A stretch of 64,000 nucleotides of DNA from Larix kaempferi (Eukaryota > Streptophyta > Pinopsida > Pinales > Pinaceae), in contig BSBM01000372.1 in assembly GCA_027924585.1 (NCBI GenBank), positions 5,997,001-6,061,000 of the forward strand. Reading direction: 5' to 3'. Shown in pieces: positions 54,241-64,000 of this stretch. How positions within the stretch are numbered: position 1 is the stretch's first letter; the number at the start of each line of letters is the position of its first letter. Position numbers and translations under genes: made by a program. The notes under the pieces were generated by a model. The model saw only the letters and a list, made by a program, of their open reading frames with translations, ran no database searches and was not told the origin of the DNA.

Positions 54241-55884
54241 AATTGGTCTTCCTGCAAAGTTTCCCATTCTACCCATTAAAAATCAGGCTGACAACTGGTT
54301 ATTATTAAGAATCAACCACATGCTCTCTTCCATCATCGTAATATAGATCGTGATTGTGTTCGTTCAAAGATTAAATCATTTGGTTACCCGCGGGTTCTTC
54401 TTTTGGAAGGTGTTTCCTTGTGGTGCTTTTGAATGGAAGTTTGTGTTCTCACTTAAACCTAGATTTAGAGATCTTCAAAGATTTCTTTTAGCAAATTGCC
54501 ATTCTTATAAGGAAACTTTTAGGGGTGAAATTTATCTCATGGGCTATTTTTCGATAGTTTTTTCCAAAAAAAGATTTGTCAATTTCGATTTTTTTTCTAA
54601 ATTGATCCACCCAATTTCTAGGGGATAATTCTTTTTTACTCTAAAAATTGCCAAAAAAATGTTGAGAAACTATAGAAAGTCCTTAGATATTTGAATATTT
54701 AAAAAAAATTCCAAACATTTTATGGTTGCAAATTTAAGGATTAATAAGATTGGCCAAGGTTTCTAAACTTTAAGAAAATTATTGATCCTCAAAATTTTCC
54801 CTTCTTAGAATATCATGCATGCTTGATGTCTTAAACGTAGAACACATCATGTGATGGTCTTCTATGGAGCTTTCTATATAGTACACAATTTTTTCCTTGT
54901 GACAAACACATGGCATGGTCCATACACATATAGAGGTCACTATGCCATGTCAAGCATTCTTATTTAGAGTTATTTGAATGGTTGATGGTAAACATAAGCC
55001 CACTTACTTATTTGGAAGTGGCATTCAATCTTATACATGTCTTTTGATTTCTTGTGATTCTATGGGTGACGAGTTGGGCACGCCAAAAAGTTGAAAAAAC
55101 CCCATACACAAACAAAAGAGGAGAATGACTAGATAAAGAATTTTATTAAATCCACAAAACCAAAATTTAGTCTTATTATTACTTTGATATGGAGGTCTTA
55201 GTATCTCTTGCATATAGTATAATGAAACCCACATAATTTCTAGTTTCATTTTGGTTTCAAATTCATCGTCAATGAGAACATAGTCAATACAACTTATGTC
55301 TATCTATAAAATCAAGTGTCGAACCCCATTTCTATCAAGAAAAACTATTTATCAATTTCCCTCACATCCTTTCATTTCCTAGATGAGCAATCAACCTTGT
55401 CCCATTCGTCAATAGTTCCTTCCTATACTATTGTCATGTAAGATTCAATTTTCTTTTGCAACACATGTGTGATTTCCCTCTTGCTACATGTTCTCTTTTC
55501 CTAGAACTAGATTTCCCAACTCCTTGTCACTAGATAGTTGAGACTATGAAATTATGTTGCAAAGTGATTTTGAGTATAATGGAAGTGACACCATTTCTCA
55601 TATGAAGTAGTAGTAGGGGTAACCTTCCTAGGATTTTGGGGACAAGGAGAAGAAGGTCTCGGAATATTTGGAGAATTACGATGGTGAGGGTTGGTAGAAA
55701 ACTTAGGATTTGGGGGATAGAAAGTTAATACATTATTATTAAAACTCCTCCCATTCCTCTGAATATTGTTGAGTACTTAAGTAGAAATTCCCTACTCATT
55801 CCTAACATCCTTGACCACTCAACCTCTCTCCTAAAATGTTTACCTCGATTACACCATGGGTAGTATTTTCTTATGCCATCCCTT
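54241..55884. other. AT-rich DNA with no feature recognised
   Basis: A 92-codon + strand frame at 54350-54628 is Phe/Lys-rich and matches no family I know. No LTR ends or coding motifs were found. Confidence 0.45.
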
Positions 55885-57020
55885 CCACACCTTATGGTCA
55901 TAGTCCTCTACCGCCATAATCATATAATAATTATTTGGTACGAAAATGGAAAAATATTCACAGTAGACATTTGGAATTAGGCAATCATTCCTAGGTCCTT
56001 GCAATGCCGCCTTTTTTATTTCAACACTTATCTTGGAAAAATATTTAGTTTAATCATTTTCCTCTATCTAGGGCCATTCCTTAACTCGGAAGCAAGCAAT
56101 ACACTTCTTGACTCCAATTCTCTATACTATTCATCCTCTATATGTAGTGTTATTTATTATAGTTTCACTTTTATTCTTGGCTTATTTCAAGTTTTATGAA
56201 GAAAACAAGGATGCATTCAATCTATTAAAACACAGAACAAGTAATAAGGTGCATTGGCACGTCAAAGAAGGAACACCTTATTGTCAAATACTCTACCACA
56301 AAACGCATATAATAATGATTTGGTACCAAAATGGAAAAATCTTCACAGTAGAAATTTGGCATTAGGAAATCACTCCTAGATCCTTCCAATGCCACATCTT
56401 TTATTTCAACACTTAGCTTGGAAAAATATTCAATTCAATCCTTTCCCTTTATCTAGGGCCATTCCTTAACTAGAAAGCAAGCAACACACTTCTTGAATCC
56501 ACTTCTCTATATTATTCATCCCTCTATTATTTATTATAGTTTCACTTTTGTGCTTAGTTTATTTCAAGTTTTATGAATAAAGTGATGATGCATTCAATCT
56601 ATTAAACTAAGAACAAGTGATAAGTAGCATTGGAACATCAAGCAGGAAACACCTTATGGTCAAATCCACTACCGCTAGAAGCATATAATAATGATTTGGT
56701 ACCAAAATGGAAAAATATTCACAATAGACATTTGGCATTAGGAAATCACACCTTTTTTGTTTCAACACTTAGCTTGGGAAAATATTTAGTTCAATCCTTT
56801 TCCTTTATCTAGGGCCATTCCTTAACTAGGAAGCTAGGAACACACTTCTTGACTTCATTTCTATATTCTATGCATCCCTCTATATGTAGTGTTATTTCTT
56901 ATAGTTGCACTTTTCTTCTTGGTTTATTTCAAGGTTTATGAAGAAAGTGAGGATGCATTCAATCAATTAAAGTTAGAAGAAGTGGTAAGGAGCATTGGCA
57001 CACCAAAGAAGGAACACCCT
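55885..57020. repeat. tandem triplication, about 380 bp per copy
   Basis: CATATAATAATTATTTGGTA or a variant occurs at 55921, 56306 and 56682, periods of 385 and 376 bp. Each copy contains AGGGCCATTCCTTAAC, GTTATTT(A/C)TTATAGTT and GGATGCATTCAATC, and ends GGAACACC. Short open frames in it differ between copies, so it is probably non-coding. Confidence 0.93.
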
Positions 57021-59811
57021 CTCTTGCCATATTTTAATTAAAGTATTGGTTATATTAGTTGCAGTTTTTATCATTTATTTTACATTGCTTGAGTTGCATG
57101 AACAATAGTGTATTATGTTATGTTGGGTTTTTTTTGTGAGGCAAATCCATTGTAAAATTATAAGGAGGTTCTTTCACCAAGTGAATAATCAATCAATCTA
57201 TTTATGTTTTTTTTATTGTAATCTTCTTTTCTCATTTATTCTTCTTTTAATTTTCATTGTCCATGGTTTTATAGGTTGAGGCTGAGGCTCTTTGAGCCTT
57301 ATCAAGAAGCCCCTTTGGTTTATGTTTGACATCAATATGAATATGTTTACAATTTTCATCTTAAAAAAATAGGCAACTATTGTTTGTTTGTGAATGGTAG
57401 GTTTCTACATTTTCTTTGAAGTAGTCATAGGAATTCATTCACAAGGGACGGAACCATAATTATTCTTAGGATTTAACATGACACAACCTTTCCCATTTTA
57501 AGCTTTGGATTTCAGCTATTATCAAGAAATGCTCTTTGTAGTTTTTTTCTTGAATTAAGTTCTTATAAGTAGAATTGATTTATATATGTACTTACTGAAA
57601 ACTTCAATCTAGATTTGTGTAAAACTAAAGAAAAGGATTCATATAGGTTTTACTCCCTCAACCTCACTTAATTTTCAAATTGAAACTCCACTTGTGAATC
57701 AAAGAATATTTTATGCAGCTTAGTGCACAAGGCTTCATTGAATAGCTGTGTAGTGGCCTATGGAGGCTGGATGGGATAATCCCAAATTATTGATCAGATG
57801 AGTAAAGTCATGTATATATTAAACTGTAAGAGTAAGCATAGTTAGCATAGTTAATGGTTGCACTTGATCACTAATGGACATGAAAGAAGTTAATGTTTCT
57901 TCACGCAAATAAGGATCATGTCATGAGCGACATAACTACACTTGAATACCAATTAGTAATATTCTCTATCACATCACTTAATGATATGGTAGTGTGAACA
58001 ACATCAAATTCTTAAAAGTTATCATATCTTATAAATTTTACCATTACTTCAGAAGTGTTTTGCATGAAGATAATATAAATGGAGTATAAGAATGGGCATG
58101 TGCAAGCTAATGAAGGTCACTTTTGTCGTGTTAGATGCAATAAAAAATGAAAAATCAGGCATCCCTCAACTTACCTGGTTTTTTTGACATTCTTACACAA
58201 GATATCTTGCATCGAGTAAAAAATATGAAACATAGGAAATTGAGTCACGTTTCCGAATATATAAGTTTTAAGTATTGAAAATTTACATAACTATGTCAAA
58301 TTTCATGTTTTCTAATAGTCACTTTTTATTTTTTTGGCATATGATATGGTATATGTTTTTGTGGGTGTAGCCTAAGTTCAATGCATAAATGATGGTTTTG
58401 GGCTACAAAAATTGGTAGACATGTATAGAACGTGTACACTAGTGCAGCGCTATTTTTCCAAAATTAAATGTTTAATTTTTATTTTATTTTTAATTATGTA
58501 AGTGATCAAACCTCGAGAACGATACATCAAATGTGGGTGCAGCCTTTGAAGATCTTAACTTCGTGCACAAACCCTAATGGAAAATACATTTTAATTAATA
58601 TATAAGTCAAAGCTACATGCAAACTCACTTGCATTTAATTGGTGGCCTTCCATGTATAGATTGCAAGTTGATACATTTTTCATTAGTTATTTTCAAGGAT
58701 TTTGGATTTTGAACGTTATAAAACATAAAAATATTAGAAACAATGCCTCTTGTTTAAAATCACACATGAAAAAACTGAACACTATTTGATCATGTATGCA
58801 TTATAATTGGATAAACAAAACTTTGTACTAAATACTATTCCTACATTCCTACATAGGTATAATCATCATTTAAAAAATGAACTTTGATCTTGTATGCGTT
58901 ATAATAATTCAATAAACTAAACTCTCGAATAAATACTATTCCAACCTAAGTACACTATACACCTTAAAAAATGAACACTCATATGTAACATACTAACGAT
59001 AACACTGGAATCACATATTCAAAATTAAATGTCAAACTTACATCTTCATATCAACATTTAAAACAACTAATTCAAATGGGAATAAACTAAGAATGCTTGC
59101 TAACTTTAGAATTGTTTTGTTTTAAAAAGAACTTGTATAATTTAGAAACGCACAAACATTTCTAAATTATAATAATGTGTGCATGTTTTCTTAAACTATC
59201 AATAAAGAGTGAAGTTTCCCCTCATTTCGTCGACTATGCAAGAACATGCACTTCTCTCTGATGACACAATGCAACCAAGTTTTGATTTCTTGAGTCATCA
59301 GATTGAGAGAGAATTTCCCATGAGCTCTAGATTGGTTAGTAGATTCAAGGAATATACCATTGGCACTATTTTGTGAACAACAAATTTAGCAAGAAGTATG
59401 TATGTGTTTCTACACAAGTTTTGAATTTTTAATCTTTTTCTTATTTCCTCTAGAAATATGTCCAAGAAATATTCATAGTTTTCATTTTTCTTTTGATATT
59501 TTATTGTCGTGCTTGAATATGTATTCCATAAACCCAAACCCTGAAGTGGAGAATCACAAAAATGCAAATATAAACTTCAAAATATACAATGTAAACCCCG
59601 TTGGAATATTCAACTATACTTAGAGGGGCGTGAATCAGTATAGGACTAATTTTAACACTTTCAAATTTTATTTACCATTCACATCACATTAATCAACAAT
59701 CAACATAATGCACAGCACAGAAGAGACACACATTATAATGTGGAAACCCAATAAGGGATAAAACCATGAAAAATTGTTCCTTTAATAAATAATAATTACA
59801 ATAGTTATCTA
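57021..59811. other. AT-rich DNA with no feature recognised
   Basis: No coding motif, LTR pair or array was found. At 59610-59640 the GAGGGGCGTGAATCAGTATA block resembles the edge of some plant repeats. GTGGAAACCCAATAAGGGAT at 59741 resembles a block seen inside copia LTRs, but no boundaries could be set. Confidence 0.45.
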
Positions 59812-59962
59812 GCACCAAATGGAAGGAGAAACCAACCACGTAGGTTCTCTGGCACCAACTGAAAGGAAACACCAACTCCCTAATTCTCCAACACCAAATA
59901 GAAGGAGGCACCAACCCCCTAAATTCTTCAACATTGACTGAAAGGAAGTTTCAACTCCCTTC
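59812..59962. repeat. 38-bp imperfect tandem repeat, 4 copies
   Basis: The unit AGCACCAAATGGAAGGAGAA, followed by ACCAACnnCnTAnnTTCTC, occurs four times with point changes (59812, 59850, 59888, 59926 approximately). Confidence 0.8.
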
Positions 59963-60215
59963 CTTGCACCACCCTTCCACCCTAAGATGAAAATATGTTT
60001 GTGAATCTATCAATATGATCTTTATTTTCTCATCACACATCCTCGGTCAATCTATTATCTCTTACTAGATCCAATTCTTGATTTCAATCATACAGTACTA
60101 ACCTCTTTTCGTAGCATTGTTTTCATATACAAGAAAGACTATGTTTAACAAATGAGTTACTTATCTGCACATGCTTTCAAACCCTTTCAAGATAGAAAGA
60201 TTGAATATTTATGTC

Positions 60216-60295
60216 TCAGATAGTCTCGGAGAATCCACAGTGTCTCAACATTGACTTCGTAAGATGGAAACTATGGATTCTCCGAGACTATCTGA
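60216..60295. repeat. 22-bp perfect inverted repeat with a 36-bp loop
   Basis: TCAGATAGTCTCGGAGAATC plus CA at 60216-60237 is the exact reverse complement of 60274-60295. On the - strand the right arm overlaps ATGGTATCAGATAG, which looks like a primer-site context, so the hairpin may be a rearranged retroelement leader. Confidence 0.9.
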
Positions 60296-60936
60296 TACCA
60301 TCAACCACAGAAATATTGCAACAAAAATATTTATGTTGTTTCCCAAAACAATAATTTCAATCACATCTCATAAGCACATAGTCCTAGACAATAATTCTGT
60401 AAATTCTATAACTAAATTTCTATGCTTTTTCTATAGTGGGATCTAATTTTTGTAACAACATTAATTTTCTGAACTTCTTGTACATTTTATATAGAGATAT
60501 TAGGTTTATGTAACATCCTTTAGATTTTTTTATTCATACCATACTTTAAACCATATTGCCTACAATATTAGATTTTAGTCCATTGTTAAATCAAGACAAA
60601 ATTCCATTGCCTTCATACTGAGCCAAGAAACATAACTATCATCATCAGACTTCATAATTCAACCAGAACATTTTATCATCCTTCTTTATTCAACTCCTGC
60701 GCATTTCAAAGGAATACATAGAAAATTACATCATTGTATTTCATCACAAAGCTTTCTACCTCATGCACACTTCACACTAAATCTTTAAATTGCTTATAGT
60801 TGTTATATGGTGTTTGTGAGGTATTGAGCGCACTTGTGGAGCCCTCATAATGGATATGACTTATGTATCTTCCAATACCCCTAAAAAAAAGATCATTCCT
60901 TTGATTTACGGGGTTGACTTATGATTTGTTGTAGGA
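60296..60936. other. AT-rich DNA with no feature recognised
   Basis: No coding motif or repeat boundary was found between the inverted repeat and the gypsy LTR. Confidence 0.45.
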
Positions 60937-61824
60937 GTGTTACACCGAAAATCTACACCTATGTAACCTCAATGCCTAAATCCCTGAAGTCTCAAGATCA
61001 AGTTAGTCATTCTGAGCAAGTTGATGGCCTTTAGCTACACTCCTAATTAGGCCGGCGCAAGTTGTCTTTGAGCAATATGCGCCGTTGTAGGTTTCCCTCA
61101 TGCAACATGTTCCGGAGTCAGTTTAATGGGATAAAGGTAGCCTTTGAGCGAAATCTAAAAGTTGGATGAGGTGGATCCCTATCCCTAACTCCTAGGTGAG
61201 CTAGCCTTCGGTTCCCTAACCTAGTGGGAGGATCCCTTAACCCTCTCCCCATGATCCTCAACCTACTCTATCCACTTGGTCCTATAAATGCAAGAGCCCT
61301 CTCCATCCCAAGATGAGGAAGTCTATGGTACTCTTATGCTGGTTAAATTAGCTCAATAGTTCAACACCCTAGTCTTGGAGGCACCTACTTCTCTCTAGGA
61401 GCTTTGGTTTGGCTTGTCAGAAGGAGATTGCGACGTTGAGGCATTGGTTGCAATCCTCTCTTCTATTGTATTTCCCACTTTTCATACAATAATATAAATG
61501 CTTTCCATAAATGTTATTGTGTTAATGATATTTATAGTTCACCTCCTCAATTGTTTACTTAGACGAGTTAGTGTTTAGGCATACTTTACTGCTTGTATTG
61601 TTCCTATGTGTTTTCACAAGTCTTACAGTCTAGATCTGACCACCGCGGGACTTGGAACAACAACGAGGGGAAAGATCTACGAATCTGAGGTAAGATTGCT
61701 TAATTAATCGATCTCCAACTAGATCTAGGAGAGTAGTTTCATATTCTGTCTCATTTGTTCTAGACTTGCATTAAGCTAGACAGATCATGCCTTAAGTCTG
61801 CTTTTGGTAGATTGTCTGATAACA
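60937..61824 (+). repeat. gypsy 5' LTR (888 bp)
   Basis: It starts TGTTACACCGAAAATC and ends GTCTGATAACA, followed after two bases by TTTGGTGACCATACTGGGGA. That resembles the TTTGGCGCC...GGGGA primer region of Tat/Athila-type gypsy elements. CTATAAATGC at 61282 with a GC-rich stretch before it fits a promoter. Only one copy is in the window, so the start is less certain than the end. Confidence 0.65.
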
Positions 61825-61826
61825 AA

Positions 61827-61846
61827 TTTGGTGACCATACTGGGGA
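61827..61846 (+). other. gypsy primer binding site
   Basis: TTTGGTGACCATACTGGGGA lies 2 bases after the LTR end. Its layout matches the non-methionine tRNA primer sites of Tat/Athila-type elements; the tRNA was not identified. Confidence 0.6.
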
Positions 61847-64000
61847 GATATATGTTGATTTAAGTTTTCAAGTTGAATGTTATATTCTTTGATTTCTTTG
61901 CAAGCCCTTTCTTTTTCCTCCTCAGCCTCTTTCACCATTAGATCTTCTTGTTGAAGGCTCTGTTTGCTTTCTTTGAGTCTGTAGGTTTAGTTATTAAACC
62001 ATTTCATTTTTGCTTTAGGAATTCGCTCAGCACACCTGGGCCATGTAACCAGAGCACCCTCCTTTTTCAGGAACCATTTTTCTTTCTGAGATCTGCACCA
62101 CCGTCGCTAAAGCTCTATTTACCTTCTACGTCACTGGCACTAAACTCCTGTGGATCATCTGCATCGGGTGCTCTGTGCCTGACTACAGCCTACGCCGACC
62201 ACTCAAACCTAGGGTTTGAGTCATCCCTCTCCTTTTCTTGAGTTTTGGTTTCTCTTACAGACCCCCTCTGCACTGTATCTTCCAGTCAGGGACCCTTTCT
62301 TATGCTGCATTGCTGATGTTTGGTTTTGTTGGGTTGTTCCAAAGTGCTTTTGGGTTACATTTTGGACAAGTCTGAGTTTCGGTAGTGGTGGACACTTTGG
62401 TCTCCCCCACCTTCATCCGCTTGACCTTGTTTTCCCTGCTCTCCCCACCTGATCTAGTCCTTCCATTGGCTTAGATCCCATAACTCATTTGCACATGTTA
62501 TTTAGCTTTGATTGCATCTAGTTGTTTGATTGAGTGATTCGAGTGTTTTGTGTGTTTTTGAGTGTTTTCAGTCCATGTGAGTGCTTGTCATTTTCTTGAG
62601 AATTTTTTAGTGTTTAGAGAGATGCAAATGATTCTTCTTTTCAGTCATTCATGCTTAAAAATATCGTTATTATCAAGTTGTAATCTTGGTATATCATTGG
62701 AAAATTAAGAGTGCATCATTTTTACTGTTTTTCAAGTGCATTTGGACATTGTTGTAGAAATTGGTTCATGCATCGAAATTTATCATTCATTAGTATTTTG
62801 AAAAGTTTGAGAGAAAATTTAGTCATTTGTGCTTTTCGGGAATTATGAGTCATTCATTTTCTTGAAAATTTCAAGTGAGATCAAGTTTTTACAAAAGTGA
62901 TTCCATGCTTGAAAGAATTGTATGCATTCTTGGTTTTTTATGCTTTTGAGCCATCATAGTAAAGCTTGAAAAGTTAGAGTGCTCTAGATAGGAATTTTCT
63001 CTCTTTTCATCATTAGTTTTGTTTTGATTCAAAAAGACAAAAACAAAATGCTTAGATTTGGTTGTGATGCTTGTTGATTTTTTGTGTTTTGCTTGGAAAA
63101 ATGGAAAAACGAAAAGAATACTTTCATTTTCAAAGTTGGTAGATTTGGGATTGTGTTGCACTTTGTTGTTTTGATAGAATCAGGAAAGAGATTTCTCCCT
63201 CCCATATATAGATTTCATCAAAGGAAAAGTACTTTTTGCATTGAGTTAGGGCTTGCATTATGTTTACGTTTATGTACTCACCTCATGCATTCACCTAATC
63301 ATCTAGATAAAATTAACGTTAGAACTAGGGTAAAATATTTAGTAACTTGTGTGTTAAGTTAAAGATGTGTTCCAGCGTCGTAAAATGTGGCAGCTGTCAT
63401 TAGTTGCCAGCACTGTATTCCGGGGGTATTGTAGTCTTCCACGTACCAACCAGTATATTGAATCTATTTCACATACCAACCAGGTATATCGAATCTCTTT
63501 CACGTACGCACCAAGTACTTCGCGTACTTGGCGTATATAGAAATGTGTTTCACGTTCTCGGTAGTATATAGGAAGGTCTCATGCAGTATGGTTGTGAATT
63601 AGACAACACCACTATGGAGTTGAGCTCCCACGTACCTTGGGTATATCGGGAGACACCATTAGGATTCTTGAAACCAACTGAGCTATCCATTTGGTCGTCT
63701 TGACAGAGAAATACACCGAGAACGACACTCTGGGAGATTACTACGCACATGCCATCTAGGTAGTCGGGTATTTAGGCAAGGGTACGATCCCAATCCTCCT
63801 TGTCACATTTTATTGTTAGACCCTGTAGTATATAGCGAGTTGTGAATCCTTGAAAATCCTGCGAGGTTCTAGAATTTTGAATCCATTCCTATCACATAAG
63901 TTTTCTTGTGGCCTTAGTTTGTGTAGGTTTTTCTAGACTTCTCTTATTTTGTTTAGATTACCCTAGGAGAAACTCCATTTCAGTCACTCTAGTTGACTTT
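61847..64000 (+). other. long leader of the gypsy element that leaves the window
   Basis: Long untranslated leaders are known in this gypsy group. No gag motif appears before the window ends. Short open frames (61948-62241, 62216-62452) show no family match. The 63437-63570 segment has its own repeats. Confidence 0.45.
63437..63570. repeat. 30-31 bp TTTCACGTACCAACC repeats with an 8-bp palindrome
   Basis: TTCCACGTACCAACCAGTAT at 63437 recurs in altered form at about 63467, 63498 and 63548. Between the later copies CCAAGTAC-TTCGC-GTACTTGG (63511-63531) forms an 8-bp stem with a 5-base loop. Confidence 0.8.

Noticed and set aside
60216-60295. microRNA precursor
   Set aside because: Perfect arms with no mismatch and a primer-site-like context fit a rearranged retroelement better. 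No small-RNA evidence is available.
61948-62452. Two + strand frames as genes
   Set aside because: They lie in the leader of a gypsy element just after its primer site and match no gag motif.
1-64000. tRNA, rRNA or plastid/mitochondrial inserts
   Set aside because: No cloverleaf with intact arms, rRNA core sequence or organelle gene was seen. The only box A/B pair is in the SINE-like unit.

Overview
The window is eukaryotic nuclear DNA, almost certainly from a plant with a large, repeat-rich genome. A gymnosperm such as a conifer fits best, because retroelements are old and nested and one host-gene intron is about 12 kb, but no sequence here proves the taxon. Nearly everything recognisable is a decayed transposable element. 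I see no rRNA, tRNA gene, CRISPR array or bacterial-type operon.

Left part (1-20050): one Ty3/gypsy element (Athila/Tat-like, + strand) carries three Ty1/copia insertions. Its gag is split by Copia-1 (506-5296, target duplication AATCT), its RNase H by Copia-2 (8173-13631, CTATT), and its integrase tail by Copia-3 (15209 to about 20050, left flank TATTC). Copia-2 itself holds a 1.8 kb terminal-inverted-repeat DNA transposon in its protease (10046-11863, duplication GTTGCCTC). Another copia LTR (20051-20718) cuts the 3' LTR of Copia-3. Reading across each insertion joins the interrupted proteins, so the nesting order is well supported.

Middle (20700-35290): Copia-5 (- strand) has an LTR, a primer site, and gag-protease-integrase in one frame with only three stops, but no reverse transcriptase. 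A SINE-like unit lies in its leader. An unassigned 2.2 kb stretch follows, then a gag-only gypsy-type family in an internal-LTR-internal-LTR array (28330-33796) with a solo copia LTR inserted between its primer site and gag. A short-LTR copia element (Copia-6, - strand) with an intact gag ORF is fused to the end of that array.

Right-centre (35888-51165, - strand): the only candidate host locus, with five linked exon-like segments. It has good splice sites around the 12.2 kb intron but several frameshifts and stops, so it is either a pseudogene or lies in error-prone sequence. Short motifs recall EMBRYONIC FLOWER 1 (EMF1); this is tentative. Its large intron holds an antisense LINE, a probable TRIM element and many local tandem duplications. 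Three telo-box repeats lie about 0.85 kb upstream of the first exon seen.

Right end (52100-64000): AT-rich non-coding DNA with segmental and tandem duplications, a 22-bp perfect inverted repeat, and at 60937 the 5' LTR and leader of another gypsy element that runs off the window. No working gene system, and no clearly new one, is visible. The most unusual structures are the four successive tandem-repeat arrays in Copia-1, the gag-only LTR array, the 12-bp-TIR transposon and the split host locus.
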